A DNA stretch of 64,000 nucleotides from Carnegiea gigantea (lineage: Eukaryota; Streptophyta; Magnoliopsida; Caryophyllales; Cactaceae), in contig JAKOGI010000576.1 of assembly GCA_029747015.1 (NCBI GenBank), positions 18,501-82,500 of the forward strand, written 5' to 3'. The notes under the pieces are model-generated. The model had not been told where the DNA came from, did no database searches, and saw only the letters and a program-made list of their open reading frames with translations. Every line of letters starts with the position of its first letter. Positions within the stretch are counted from its first letter, which is position 1. The translations under genes were made by a program, and so were the position numbers. Of this stretch, positions 44,851-58,060 are shown one piece after another.

Positions 44851-47498
44851 GTTTATAGAGATGGATAACGGCCGCTTTATGGGTTCAACAACATTGTTAG
44901 ATTCTGTGGGAAGATTAACATTGAACCTTGCCTTATCCAGATACTTCTGAATCTCCTTCCTAACTATTGGCCATCAACCAAGTCTAATTACATTATTCAG
45001 GGAATGAAATGTAAATCTCTCTTTGAGAATTACTCAACTTTTCATTCTAACTATTGCTCTCAAGAGTAGCTAACTTAACATCCTCATATAATTAAAAGAA
45101 ATCTTGCTTTGCTTCTTCATGCAATGATTCTAGTCCCTCACAGTTGAAATCTCTTATAAAACTAGAAAATTCTTTACAAGATGAATGCTTGAAGGAGGTA
45201 AAGAAGAAGAGAGTGGAATAATTGCCTTGAATATTAGAATTGTAAAGGGAAAATCCTAGTATTTAACGGGGAGGAAGAACCCCCAATGTTAACACTTACA
45301 ATTCCGAAATTAAAGTCCTAAAACCATTGCAATTTCTATTAGGACCAAAGGGGCAAAGAAAAACAAAGCAATGGGTAGGATGAGGAAAAATTAAGGAAAA
45401 TCGATGGGTAATAATAGAAAGTAGCCACAGGCACAGTTATTTTCATGAAAAACAACCGATTAAAATGACTTAAAACTCTGGAAAAAAAATGAAGTCACTA
45501 AATTCTAAAAAATTGAACCAAGATAGCTTGGCAAACCATATGCAGAAGGTTAAATAAAAAGCCACAAAATTGTAAAAAATTAAATACCTATTGGAAGCAG
45601 TCTAAGAAAAAACAAAATATGTTATTGTTTCGTATTCTGGCTCAAGCTTCATCACATCCTCCCTGCCATTTCTAAAGTGAGAGATTAAGACCTATCTTTG
45701 ACCTTAGATAGTTGATGTACCTAAGGAAGAAAATGACGAGGGTTAATCCCATGAGCTGCCAAAGACCAAGGACGTCCAAGAGATGCTCCCAGCTATAAGA
45801 AAACATCAAGAAGGTCATGCTCCTCCAAACCGGATCTGCCTTGCACGAGCATCAATTTTCTAGCCTTGGTTACTTATCTAACAGTGAGTTAGAGGATGAT
45901 TTTAAGTCTCTATGCTTTAATTCAAGAAGTATTAATTCCTGTAAAGGACATTTTAAGTCAATAGGACTTCATTTGCCTCTCAAGTCGCCCATTAAATTCA
46001 AATGGTCCAGGTTGCATATTTCGGTATGTTTTTAGCCTAGTTTTTATGGATCTAAGTTCCACAACTAAAAACCCACTTAAGAACTTGCAAGTTTAGGTTT
46101 TAAGCTCTTTTTTAAGTTGACTTTAAGGGTAGTAAAAGAAATTAAGGGCAAGTTTGATGCACGGGTGCAAAAAGAGGGAAAGTTCAAATGGTGCGCTACT
46201 AGCTCAAGTTGGGGGAACACTTGGCTTTCTTTAGGCATATCTTTCAAGAAACTAAGCTAATAAGGGCCCAAAGGTAGTGATTGGAGCCATTTAGGGTAAG
46301 CAGATTATGAGATATGGTTATTTAAAGCTGGAAGTTGCACCTTGAAAGCAACCGCCAACATTCCTTTTCACCTTTGTACATGCATAACTTTATTATCTCC
46401 CCCTTTTCATTTCAGCTATTTAATTGACCTTTTTTCCCCCCTCAATCTTATTTTCAAAGACTCCCATATTTAGGGGGAGACCTCTAGGCTTGTAAGCATT
46501 TGATGAGCGAATGAAATGGTAGAATTTATACTCCTTCAAACTTTGTGTTGCTTATCTCTAGTTTAGCTCACTATAATGGTGCTGAATAGCCCTTCTAGAT
46601 CTTTTAAGTGGTGATTTCTCATTGATTTGAAAGTTGAACCCTAAGTTCCTTGGTCGTGATATCTTATCTAAGTGACTTAGTTTATATTATTTGTCTTCTT
46701 CGCTAACAAAATTGTGAGTTAAAGCCGAGCTACTTGAGATCATTTCTTTGATTCTTCTAATTCCTATGCTTAGAACACATCAATAGTGCAGAAGCCTCTC
46801 CAACTATAACACCTCCAGATTTTGTACTCTCATGAGTTTTGAGTTTAGGCTCGTGCCTGAGGCTCTTCTTAGTGTACTGGATGCTTTCTTTTTCTTTATT
46901 TGACCTTTCAAACCATTCCTATAGGAAGGGCTAAAATAGAAAATATGATATTGACCCCTTTTTATAAATTTTATACAATTGTATTAAAAGAACTCTCTAA
47001 GACCACTATAATGATCCTTGTAGCCAAAGCTTAGGAGTAAAGATCATAGGTTATAGCGCTTGGTGAATTTGATCAATGGATTGCTAAAGGCTAATATCTC
47101 ACCAAAACCTAGACTAACGGGAGAGTAGGGCATAGGAAGAGAAGGCACACCACTAGGGAGTCCCCTAGGACACCGTTGTAGAGGATTGGGAAATTGAGCT
47201 TCAAAATTTTAAATGAAGGGACAAATTACACCATTATTGACGAACCCTTACAACATCTAAAACTTCAACCACCAAACCTAAACACAATTCTAAATTCTAG
47301 GTTACATATTTGAAAATAAGATGCTTGCCAGTAACCTCATCAATAAGGAGCCACAGGTAGAGCATGATCATGAGGCACTGCCAAAATGCAACCTTAGAGT
47401 CTATTATCTCCTTCACATATGGATGATAGTGCACTACCCTATTTAATCAACTCTAAAAACCAAAAAGGCTAATTATGGAACTGCACCAAAAGGAGTAT
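44851..47498. other. non-coding right part of the 4.1-kb unit
   Basis: No gene is recognised here or in the matching 48951-51588. The ORF at 45817-46035 is not kept open over its full length in unit 2. A tttagggggagacc purine tract near 46470-46483 could be a relic polypurine tract, but no LTR follows it. Confidence 0.4.
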
Positions 47499-47544
47499 GC
47501 TATTCTTCAGTAACTTGGTAAGAGTATGCTATTCATTTTCATTT

Positions 47545-48130
47545 AGGGTTTTATTGTTAGTTGAACTCAGTTGTTGTTTTATTCTTGGTTGAATTCAGTT
47601 TGATTCTATTATTGGTTAAACTCAGTTGGTTCTATTGTTGGTTGAATTCAATTAAGTTATATTGTTGGTTGAACTAGTGGTTTTATTGTTGCTTGAACTC
47701 AGTTTGGTTCTATTGATTGTTTAACTCACTTAGATTCCATTGTTGGTTGAACTCGATTGGATTTTATTATCGGTTGCAATCAGTTGGTTCTATTATTGGT
47801 TGAATTCAATTGAGTTCTACTGTTTATTGAACAAGTGGTTTTATTATTTATTGAACTTAGTTGGGTTTTGTTGTTGGTTTAACTCACTTGGGTTCTATTA
47901 TTGGTTAAACTAGATTGGATTATATTATCAATTGAACTCACTTCGTTGCAGTTCTATTGTTGGTTGAACTTGGTTATGGTTGTATTATTAACTAAACTCG
48001 ATTACAGTTAATTCTATTGTTAGGTGAACCCACCTAGGGCCTACATATTGTTAGTTGAACTTGATTACGGTTCTATTCTTGCAGTTTCAACTCTGTTATG
48101 GCTCTATAGTAGGTTGTACTCTGTTGAGCG
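47545..48130. repeat. ggttgaactcagttgg minisatellite, unit 2
   Basis: Colinear copy of 43440-44025 with the same array length and variant order, so the array predates the duplication and has not expanded since. Confidence 0.9.
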
Positions 48131-48551
48131 TCTTTAAACTTGATTCTGCTAAGTCTACGTCTTAATTAATCTCTTTGGTTATCTTTTCTAAGAATTCATT
48201 TTTTTTGTGTGTTTCGATTGTCTAACAGGTTGCATTTCTGCTGCTAAGATCTCTCAGTGAATAAAACGAAGATGGAGACTTTTTTATATATTCTTCTTGG
48301 TTGTTAGGCATGTTTTCAAAGTATAGTTTTAGGTAGCATAAGATATTCAATTAGCTGCCTACAACAAAAAAATTAGCAAGATGGATTCAAAACAATGCAA
48401 GAGTATTTAGTTTTGATTACCTTAGTCTTTGTTGATGTGTCTACAATTAATTTTTTAAGGCACTAATGTGTAATTATTTAATTGATGTTTGATCTACTTT
48501 AATTTATTGGTTTGTTAATTTTATTCATTTATGTAGGGTGACGTACACTGG

Positions 48552-48635
48552 TAATTAGTATAAAACTTGTTAGCTTAAAAAAGAACAATTGTATACAATT
48601 TCCCTATTTTTAACTTAATAAGTTTTATATTAATC
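48552..48635. repeat. 84-bp palindrome, unit 2, with decayed apex
   Basis: Same position in unit 2. The left arm and GTATAC centre (48591-48596) are kept, but the right inner arm reads ttccct instead of ttgttct, so the perfect core is lost. Confidence 0.8.
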
Positions 48636-48739
48636 ACCTGTATTGTTTTTTAAAAAACTACAACAACACTAATAACACTTTTAAGTATGGGAAAAATTAT
48701 GACTTCTTGCATATTCCAGAGTAGGTATAGCGTAAAATG

Positions 48740-48950
48740 GCTGCACATAAATTGTGGATAATTAATACTTGCTCCGCATTTATAAGTATGGGAAATATAG
48801 CTTTACCCACATTTCCATTAAGTATGGAGAACACTTGCGCACACTTAACCTCCCCACATTTAGTCTAAGGGTGCGTAGTTGCTATTTCTACACTTATAAG
48901 TGTGGTTATTAGCAAAATTAAATGTGGAGGGAAGCAACCTTTTTTGCAAT
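48740..48950. repeat. ACACTTA/TAAGTGT foldback, unit 2
   Basis: Duplicate of 44640-44850 with substitutions, including loss of part of the inner ctaaatgtggg arm. The overlapping minus-strand ORF 48865-49137 contains LGWWPIVRKEIQKYLDKAR, which faintly recalls integrase zinc regions but lacks the H and C residues. Confidence 0.65.
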
Positions 48951-51900
48951 GGAAGTTTATAGAGATGGATAAAGGCCGCTTTGTGGGTTCAACAACGTTG
49001 TTAGATTCTGTGGGAAGATTAACATTCAACCTTGCCTTATCTAGATATTTTTGAATCTCCTTCCTGACTATTGGCCACCAACCAAGTCTAATTACATTAT
49101 TCCGGGAATGAAATGTAAATCTCTCTTTGAGAATCACTCAACTTTTCATTCTAACTATTGCTCTCAAGAGTAGCTAACTTAGCATCCTCATATAATTAAA
49201 AGAAATTTGCGCATGATTCTTCATGCAATGATTCTAGTCCCTCACAGTTGAAACCTCTTACAAAACTAGAAAATTCTTTACAACATGAATGCTTAAAGGA
49301 GGTAAAGAAGAAGAGAGTGGAACAATTGCCTTGAATATGGGAATTGTAAAGGGAAAATCCTAGTATTTAAAGAGGAGGAAGAACCCGAAATGTTAACACT
49401 TACAACTCCGAAATTAAAGTCCTAAAATCATTACAATTTCTATTGGGACCAAAGGGGCAAAGAAATACAAAGCAATGGGTAGGATGAGGAAAAATTAAGG
49501 AAAATCGCTGGGTAATAATGGAAAGTAGCTACAGGCACACTTATTTTCATAAAAAACACCCGATTAAAATGACTTAAAACTTTGGGAAAAAAAAATGAAG
49601 TCACTAAATTCTAGAAAATTGAACCAAGATAGCTTGGCAAACTACATGCAAAAGGTTAAATAAAAAGCCACAAAATTGTAAAAAATTAAATCCCAATTGG
49701 AAGCAGTCTAAGAAAAAACAAAATATATTATTGTTTCGTATTCTCGCTCGAGCTTCATCACATCCTCCCTGCCATTTCTAAAGTGAGAGATTAAGACCTA
49801 TCTTTGACCTTAGATAGTTCATGCGCCTAAGGAAGAAAATGACAATCCCATGAGCTACCTAAGGCCAAAGAGGTCTAAGAGATGCTCCCAGCTACAAGAA
49901 AACATCAAGAAGGTCAAGCTACTCTAACCCGGATCTGCCTTGCAAGAGCATCAATTTTCTAGCCTTGGTTACTTATCTAACGGTGAGTTAGAGGATGATT
50001 TTAAGTCTTTATCCTTTAATTTAAGAAGTATTAATTCCTGTAAAGGGCATTTTAAGTCAATAGGACTTCATATGCCCTCTCAAGTCACCCATTAAAGTCA
50101 AATGGTCACGGTTGCATATTTCGGTATGTTTTTAGCCTAGTTTTTATGGATCTAAGTTCCCAACTAAAACCCCACTTAGGAACTTGCAAGTTTGGGTTTT
50201 AAGCTCCTTTTTACGTTGACTTTAAGGGTAGAAAAAGAAATTAAGGGCAAGTTTGATGCATGTATGCAAAAAGAGGGGAAAGTTCAAAAGGTGCACTACT
50301 AGCTCAAGTCAGGGGAACACTTAGCTTTCTCTAGGCATATCTTTCAAGAAACTAAGCTAATGAGGGCCCAAAAGTAGTAACTGAAGCCATTTAGGGTAAG
50401 CAGATTATGAGATATGGCTATTTAAAGCTAGAGGTTGCACCTTGAAAGCAACCGCCAACATTCCTTTTCACCTCTGTACATGTATAACTTTATAATCTCC
50501 CCCTTTTCATTTCAGCTATTTGATTGACCTTTTTTCCCCCCTCAATCTTATTTTCAAAGACTCTCATATTTAGGGGAAGACCTCTAGGCTTGTAAGCATT
50601 TGATGAGTGAATGAAATGGTAGAATTTATACTCCTTCAAATGTTGTATTGCTTATCTCTAGTTTAGCTCACTATAGCGGTGCTGAAGAGCCCTTCTAGAT
50701 CTTTTAAGTGGTGATTTCTCATTGATCTGAAAGTCGAACCCTAAGTTCCCTGGTGGTGATATCTTGTCTAACTTAGTTTATATTCTTTGTCTTCTTTGCT
50801 AACAAAATTGTGAGTCAAAACTGAGCTACTTGAGATCATTTCTTTGATTCTTCTAATTCCTATGCTTAGAAAACATCAATAGTGCAGAAGCCTCTCCAAC
50901 TATGACACCTCTAGGTTTTGTATTCTTATGAGTCCTGAGTTTAGGCTCATGTCTGAGGCTCTTCTTAGTGTACTGGACGCTTTCTTTTTCTTTATTTGAC
51001 CATTTAAACCGTTCCTATGGGAGGGGCTGAAATAGAAAATGTGATATTGACCCCTTTCTATAAATTTTATACAATTGTATTAAAAGGACTGTCTAAGGCA
51101 ACTATAATGATCCTTGTAGCTAAAGCTTGGGGGTAGAGGTCATAGGTTATAGCACTTGGTGAATTTTATCAATGAATTGCTAGAGGCTAAAATCTTGCCA
51201 AAACCTAGACTAACGGGAGAGTAGGGCATATGAAGAAAAGGCACACCACTAGGGAGTCCCCTAGGACACCATTGTAGAGGATTGGGAAATTGAGCTTCAA
51301 AATCTTAAATGAAGGGACAAATTACACCATTATCGACGAACACAACATCTAAAACATCAACCAACAAACCTAAACACAATTCTAAATTCTAGGTTACATA
51401 TTTGAAAATAAGATGCTTGCCAGTAACCTCATTAATAAGGAGCCACAGGTAGAGCATGATCATGAGGCACTGCCAAAATGCAACCCTAGAGTCTATTATC
51501 TCCTTCACATATGGATGATAGTGCACTACCCTATTTAATCAACCCTAAAAACCAAAAAGGCTAATTATGGAACTGCACCAAAAGGAGGAAATAGCTAAAG
51601 AATTTTATGTTCCGATAAGATTAGCATTCGGGTTTTCCAATTGTGATGGACTTTGGAAATCTTGATGAAAAGAAGATGGGCTTTTTTCAACAGGAACAAA
51701 GCGAGTTTGGAATGTTTGTGAAGATTCAAGTCAATTGAGCTTATTTATTGCTGCAAAATTAAAAATAAAAATTACATGCAAATAACTTGGTGGTGAAAAG
51801 ATAATTCAAAATTGATAGAGTGCACGAGAACATTCAAAAAGTAACCAGCAATTAAAAAAGATGTTTTTACTAATTCTTAAAATTTATTAGATTAAAATTT

Positions 51901-52168
51901 CAATAAAATAGTAAAAAAGAATTAACAAACAAGAGGAAAAAATGAAAAGCATGCACAATAAGAGAGCAAAACTCTAAGAAGCAAAGGACATCTAGCTCGA
52001 ACTCAAGCTCCTTTAGCTCCAAAACCTTGGGCTCCAGTTTTGGGCTCCTAACTAATATGATCAAGTCTTTCCCCAAATTTCATGAGGCCTATGAGGTACC
52101 TTCAGTGCTAGGAGTTCCTTAGTCAAATATAAAGAGCATGTTCTGCTGGAGGTCAAGTGTTATTTGCC

Positions 52169-52171
<3 letters not shown>

Positions 52172-52206
<35 letters not shown>
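52172..52206. repeat. (TG)n microsatellite
   Basis: 35 bases of uninterrupted alternating TG. Confidence 0.95.
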
Positions 52207-52207
<1 letters not shown>

Positions 52208-53757
52208 GCCTAGGAACAACTATTATTCCATGGCTTCCTCTTCTACTTATCTCTCAAAGCACTCTTGAAGCCTTTTTGACCTTTCCACCATCTCTTCTTT
52301 TGCCCATATAATGGTGTGTCCACTAGGTCCTCATTTGAGAGAACATCTTCCTTAGTATCTCGAGACCTCATCTAAAGGGTCTTGAGCCCCATAGCTATCA
52401 CTTGGGTCTCAGCCTTCTTACTCTCCTTCTCCTTGCATAGATAAAGCCTATTAGGCTTCTATCTTTTTATTAGGAGTGGATGAAACCCTCCCTAAAAGGC
52501 ACCTGAATAACTCTCTCGGCCAACTCCTTAAGGATGGAGCTCATATCTAATAGCTAACAAATTATTCTAAAAATTGGATGAAAATCTATTAAGAAATACT
52601 TTCAGTCAACTCCTTAAGGATGGAGCTCATATCTAACAGGGGACTTGAAGCCAACCTCGAGAGACTTGACTTTAAGGGAGTTCAAAGATGGTCATATTCC
52701 CAAATAAACAATGTACGAAAGACAAATAAGCCACTAAGGTTAAACCCCAAATGATTAAAAACAAGACCTCAAGAGGCACATGATTAAGGTAGCTCCCGCT
52801 AATGGGCCTTCAACTAATGCTCTATGATAAACATAATTGAAAACTTAACTCAATGGACTTCTAATTTGTTTCCAAGAACTAGCTTCCCAAAGAGGAAAGG
52901 AGAAAGGATTTTATTCCATGCCATCTCTCAATTTGAGGCAATAATCTTACCAGATAAAAGTATCTAATTAGGGCATGAACTCTATCTAGCTAATGGAAGA
53001 GTCCTAGCATGATACTTATAAGGATTTTCAAGGGTAAGCAATGTAAGGGGAGAAAATCTCCTCCCTTATGGAGTTCTCTATAGGTTCAATGAGGCGTATG
53101 TCACTTTTAGGTTTCTAAACACAGCCTACCAAGAGTTATATCTACGTTGGAAACATTCAATTCAATGGGATTCTGCTTGTTTTCTTCCCGACTACAATAC
53201 TTTTAGTGATTCTTCTAATCACTTGTTTTTTTTTATCTTATATAATTTGAGTCCTATTAGTTAGCCCAAGTTTCATTCATCCACTGGCATATTATCTCAT
53301 ATATGAAAAATCTTAAAATTTGAATCTTTGCAAGCTGCTTTTGCTTTTTCTATGAGTTATATTCCGAAATTGATTTATTTTTGCATTGATTTTTAAGCAT
53401 TTTGAGGGTTTCTTTCAATTTGTCCAATCAAATGCATAAATTAAGGAATGATTTCTCTCTAGTTTGTTATTTCTATTAAAATTTTCTTTCCAAACCCCCA
53501 CAAATATTAGCTAACTATGTTTTAGACATAGAATTTACAAAAACAAATGCATGTTTCATTAAATATAATTTAAAACAAAAGTAGGGGCCTTTAGAGGCAG
53601 TTTAGTGGGTGAATACATGTTTTTAAAAAGATGGCCAGAGCTACCTTCATCCTAGACTATAAGTAGTCGCAAACTTTATTTATAAAAAACTCAAACCAAA
53701 AGCTGATCATATATGAATTTCCTCAAAGATAATTGGCTTTGTTACCGATGTAGATGG

Positions 53758-53762
53758 CTACA
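53758..53762. repeat. target-site duplication, left copy (ctaca)
   Basis: It abuts the TG end of the left LTR and matches ctgca at 62510-62514 at four of five bases, the difference being one transition. Confidence 0.6.
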
Positions 53763-55039
53763 TGACACACCGCAAGTGCACAAGTATTGTAGTTTAAATT
53801 AAAATATCATTCCAACAGAGACTAATGCATTCTATTGAGTTTTATCCTTCTAGAATGCTAAGCAAAACCAGTGTTAAGTTGGGATATTTTCTATAAAAAA
53901 AACTAATCTATTGCTAGATAAATGCTAATTATTGATATAAGACTTCTATTAATTAAAAACACTTAGGGATTTATTTCACCAATAATAAATTAGATCCGAT
54001 AATTGAGTATGTGCTTTACTCTTCTTTGGATGAATCAAAGGATAACAATCATAAACAATTCAATTATTTCTCTCAAAATAAACCAAGTTGTTTAGAGTAA
54101 TCATGTTGTCGTTCCTTCAAAGGTTGTTAAATTAGGTCAAACTAGGGATTTAGTTTGTTTATTTTTTCCTGTCAACATGCAACTTTCTTTCAAAAATTAC
54201 TAAGTTGAATCTAATCTTGTCGAATCCAATAGCGGGTTTCTCCTTTCAATACTTCACCCAACTATTTAATAATCTGCAAGCAATTTTGGCATAAATTGCT
54301 CACAACATTCACAATACAAGATAGATTGAAACCAGCCAAATAGATAAAGCACAATGTCGATAAAATTAAAGATCTCACTTCATAGTTTGGCTAACAATTT
54401 CCTAGACTAAAGGAAAACTACTCACACGTGATTATAAAACTAACAAAATAGATTAAATAAAAACATCAGAAGCAACCTAGAGCAATTTTAATGGAGTTCA
54501 AAGACCTGAGAGAAGAAATAGCTTAGCAACAATGGAGTTTTTGTTGATTCTTCAATCTTCAAGTCTCTAACTTGCAAATTGTCTTCCTTCCAATATTCTT
54601 CTTACTCCAAAAATGATAAAAACACTAAACTATTTAAGAGATTTCTGAGATAAAATGGTTACGGTTCCCCTTTCTTGTAGCTGAACACGCCTAGATGTAG
54701 GAGCCACCAAGTAATCTCAGCCACAAAACCGTGGAAAACGAATAGTTACAGCTCTTATAGGCCTACCATGAATTATGGGTTTCACCACGGACAGTGCGTG
54801 GGGGCCTCTGCCTCACTTGTTTCTTATTCTTCTTTCTGTTCACGGACATAAGGGTTGTGGGGCATCTGAGGTGGGGCAAAAATTCACTATATGCTGGTCA
54901 ATCTTAGGTGAAAGAGTTCTCAAAACCTCCAAAAACATAAAAGAACTATACCCAAGCATAAAATGGAAATTTACACATAAATTCCCTCAAAATGCAAACA
55001 AATGACCCAAAAATTGATATAAACTTTAGACGCTTATCA
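53763..55039 (-). repeat. 3' LTR of the Athila-type derivative
   Basis: On the minus strand it starts TGATAAGCGTCTAAAG and ends ...TGCGGTGTGTCA. It is colinear with 61216-62509 with frequent substitutions, by eye clearly below 95 percent identity. Confidence 0.9.
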
Positions 55040-55058
55040 AACTCCCCCATGCTTAAAC
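55040..55058 (-). promoter_or_regulatory. polypurine tract of the Athila-type derivative
   Basis: The minus strand reads AAGCATGGGGGAGTT directly before the LTR start TGATAAG, the usual Athila form. Confidence 0.85.
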
Positions 55059-56729
55059 CATTGCTTGCACCTAAACATTAGTAGCACCATCAATGGCCAA
55101 AATTGACTCAAAAATTAGCGCAAAAGTGATTGAAACCATAACAAATAGATAAGAGAATGAAAAAAATTAGCGCAAAAATGATTGAAACCATAACAAATAG
55201 ATAAGAGAATGAAAATTTTGAAATATAAGTAGAGATCATCATATCAAATATTGATTCAAAAGCCCAAATCAACTTAAACACTCACAACGGCACATGCACT
55301 AGGTTGAGCTAGAAAACACCTTGTGGAGCCACACTTTATTAATGAAGCACTCATCACTCATGTGTCTTAAAATATAACTTGGTTCCCTCAAATCTCATTC
55401 CAAAGAATCAAATCTACTATAAGCTTGTTAAGACTCTCTAATTCACCAGTGCTAGAATGGAAGGCATGCTAAGCAGTCATGAGGACTTGAATAGGGTTGT
55501 AACAGGGCTATTGGTAAAGGCTTAGAGCGGAACAAATATTTTGGGATTGTGCAGCAAAAAGCAAAAGACTAAGAGTAAAATTATCCCCTCCAAATCTCCT
55601 ACAAAATGAACTCCTCAAACCAATACATATCAAAAATGCAAACAAATCCCCCAAGTTGGTTCAAAATAAGAGAAAGTGTTGAAATAATTCAATCTAATAT
55701 TAGTGCCAAATCCTTTTTATAAACCTTTTTCATTTTTTTTCATTTTTTTTCTTTTGTATCTTCCCCCCCCCCCTTCTTTTGCTAAGAGAATGATAATGGC
55801 CCAAAACATTAAGTACCTTTCGACACTTTTCACCAACTCACAATAACCAACCCAATTAGGACTAAGGGAATTCGTGTACAGAACTATCAAATCTCTTACT
55901 ACAGCTAAGCAAACCCCAATTTATATCATCACCCACAAACTACTCCAAATCAAGAAATGGAACTTTATTGTCTTGGTTAAACAAGATAAGATATGTATTT
56001 AGCAAAGGGTTATGTTAGAGGTTGACATCAACAAACATTGTCAATGCTTAAAGGAAAAGCAAGGGGTAAATTATGCATAACAAGTGTGGCTACTTAGTCA
56101 ACGTGGCTCATTAATTCAAAGAATACATCAATTATGTTCCTAACATGTGCATCCTAAGAGTGATCTTGAATAAGAGTCAAAGAAATTCTAGAGATTTAGA
56201 ATCTAGGAAGAGTCACAAATGAAAAGGAATAGGAGACTAAAATTAATGAATTAGTGTATTCAAACTCAAAGCCTTATGGGACAACTACCAAACGTACAAC
56301 TAGCTCATTGAATCTTACATGCCAAATTTATATGGAAAGTGTCATTAGGTAATCAAATCATACTCCACATGATGGTCAAAGCAAGAAGCACACTTTGAAA
56401 AACTCATGGTCAAACATTTTTTATTCAGATATGGGCATAACTAAAAGGTTAAACTTAAGCTAAAGCAAGTGACCTAGTCTAAAGACTTCATCATTGGAGG
56501 ATTTTTTTTGGTTGTTGATAAACTAAATATGCAAAAACTAACCCTAAGTGTTCCTAAAATAGAAAGAAACCTGAATGCTTAATTAAAAATGCTCTAACTG
56601 TCCCTAAATGCACAGTCTAATGCAAACTATAACAACATCCACAAACTTACAAGCACAAACACACATTCTCACAAACGAACACAATTCCCCCATGCTTGGA
56701 CAAAGCATTGTCCTCAATGGAAGCACATG
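55059..56729 (-). other. non-coding 3' region of the Athila-type derivative
   Basis: No open frame of note. It holds a perfect-looking 52-bp tandem duplication (55111-55162 and 55163-55214, one difference seen), a T-run/C-run tract (55727-55773) and a second AAGCATGGGGGAATTGTG motif at about 56680-56697. That motif is preceded on the minus strand by ATTGAGGACAATGC, a word pair typical of Athila 3' regions. Confidence 0.6.
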
Positions 56730-58060
56730 TTAATTAATAAGAAAGGGGGAGAAGAAGTAGAAAGGAGGAGGGGGAGAAGAAGGTGGGTGGGGTTGAGATA
56801 TATGCCAATCACGCCAACCTTCAAGACAAGCCCTCAAGTCCTGAGAATATTGATTTTGGAGAGCAATCATCCCATAGAGCTCATCATGTCGCTCTTGAAC
56901 AAAGTCACCGAGGGTGACATACTCAGACTCAACATAAGCCCGTAAGAAATACTGCTCTTCTTGGATGGACGAGAGGGTAGCGTGCATATCAGTGTACTCT
57001 TGGGAGTAGGAACGTTGGGATGAACTGGAAGTGCCCAGATGGAGTTGGGGAGGAGGTGGAGGTGCGGGATGGACTAACTTTCCTCATCAGGAATAAAAGA
57101 AAGGTTATGGGTTCAAAAGAGTATTGCGGTCAATATTTCTAAGAGGCATAAGCCCATTTTTAGGGTAAATCCAACACATTCGACCACCCTTCCTCTTGTA
57201 AAATTTCATTTGCTCAATGGCTATTAACGCCAGCCTCTCAGACCCAGACACTCTATCATCAAGGTTGGGTTCAATACCAACCGATATAGCTATAGCGGTT
57301 ATGATACCCCAAATCACTATCCTCTTAGCAGAACTAGTGGCTGTGCTCAATAATTGGCTAGTAAAGAAGGTCCCAGGTTCAATACGTGTCCCTTGTAACA
57401 TGTTATGTAAGAAATACAGCTCAAACAGATGAGACACATTTAAACTATCCTCCTGTGCAAACAATCAACATGTAAGGACACATTAGGCCACTCGAATATG
57501 TGGATTTGAAATAACTGTGACTTTAGAGTGACTAGCAACATAATGATAGTTACTCAAAAATTCAAACTAGGTGGAGAATCAAATATACTAGTAAAAGCAC
57601 TCAAATTCAATTCATAGAATTCCCGATTTAGATAAAATGAGATATAGCCCTCTAGACCTCAAGGACTACTTGTGACTTCCACATGCAAATTGCGCAGAAA
57701 TTCTAATGTAAGGTCATGATATGTGTGGTTTTATTTCTCTAAAAATTGACTCATACCCCCAAGAGCAAACAACCAACAAATACCATCAAGCAATCCCAAG
57801 CCAGTCAACAAATCCTCATCAAAATACCTAGTAACAATAATAATCTTACTAATCAATGCATTATACCTAGCAACATACTCAGGATTAGTAAAACCAAGTG
57901 GGTTAGGAAGGTTACCTTGATTCCATATGTTGGTGGCTTATCAGGAAGCCCCTTAGGGAGTTGACTCGATGTCCTCACTCCATGAGTAGTCCGGGTCCGC
58001 TTCATTGCTGCCGTAGATGTGGAATGTGGATGGTTGTGTTGGGAATGAAATCTCAACTAT
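56730..58060 (-). pseudogene. ATHILA ORF-1-like region
   Basis: The best piece, 57105-57464, reads HLFELYFLHNMLQGTRIEPG, then FFTSQLLSTATSSAKRIVIWG, GIEPNLDDRVSGSERL and CWIYPKNGLMPL. This is the conserved pattern of the plant Athila ORF-1 family. The upstream part (57480-58060) starts near MKRTRTTHGVRTSSQLPKG and passes through several frames. The downstream piece 56730-56987 (EEQYFLRAYVESEYVT) looks like a coiled-coil tail. Function is unknown. It lies after gag-protease, in the slot where pol would be. Confidence 0.68.

Larger units (their letters stand above)
43394..47498. repeat. 4.1-kb tandem duplication, unit 1
   Basis: The unit is 4105 bp and repeats head to tail at 47499-51588. From left it holds a minisatellite (43440-44025), a short unique piece with a splice-like ctag|cagg near 44120, an 84-bp palindrome, an ACACTTA foldback, and about 2.5 kb of non-coding sequence to the end ctgcaccaaaaggag. 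No complete ORF is conserved between both units. It is not flanked by TG/CA ends or target duplications that I can see, so it is not simply an LTR pair. Confidence 0.93.
47499..51588. repeat. 4.1-kb tandem duplication, unit 2
   Basis: It is colinear with unit 1 over its whole length with scattered substitutions and small indels, the total being about 15 bp shorter. By eye well over nine in ten bases agree. The right end is where the match to unit 1 stops, at ccaaaaggag. Confidence 0.93.
51589..53762. other. unassigned region right of the 4.1-kb units
   Basis: At the left an open stretch reads EIAKEFYVPIRLAFGFSNC. Around 53080-53180 a plus-strand stretch reads NLLPYGVLYRFNEAYVTFRF. Neither family is recognised. 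A GT microsatellite lies at 52172-52206. A 35-bp segment with ctccttaaggatggagctca is repeated 85 bp apart (52519-52553 and 52604-52638). No element ends are seen. Confidence 0.4.

Noticed and set aside
48865..49137. Integrase-like LGWWPIVRKEIQKYL on the minus strand of the 4.1-kb unit
   Set aside because: The zinc-binding H and C residues and any core motif are missing, the frame is broken in the other unit, and it overlaps the foldback. Kept only as a remark.
43394..51588. The 4.1-kb units as LTRs of one element or a solo-LTR pair
   Set aside because: They are directly adjacent with no internal region, primer site, TG/CA ends or target duplication.
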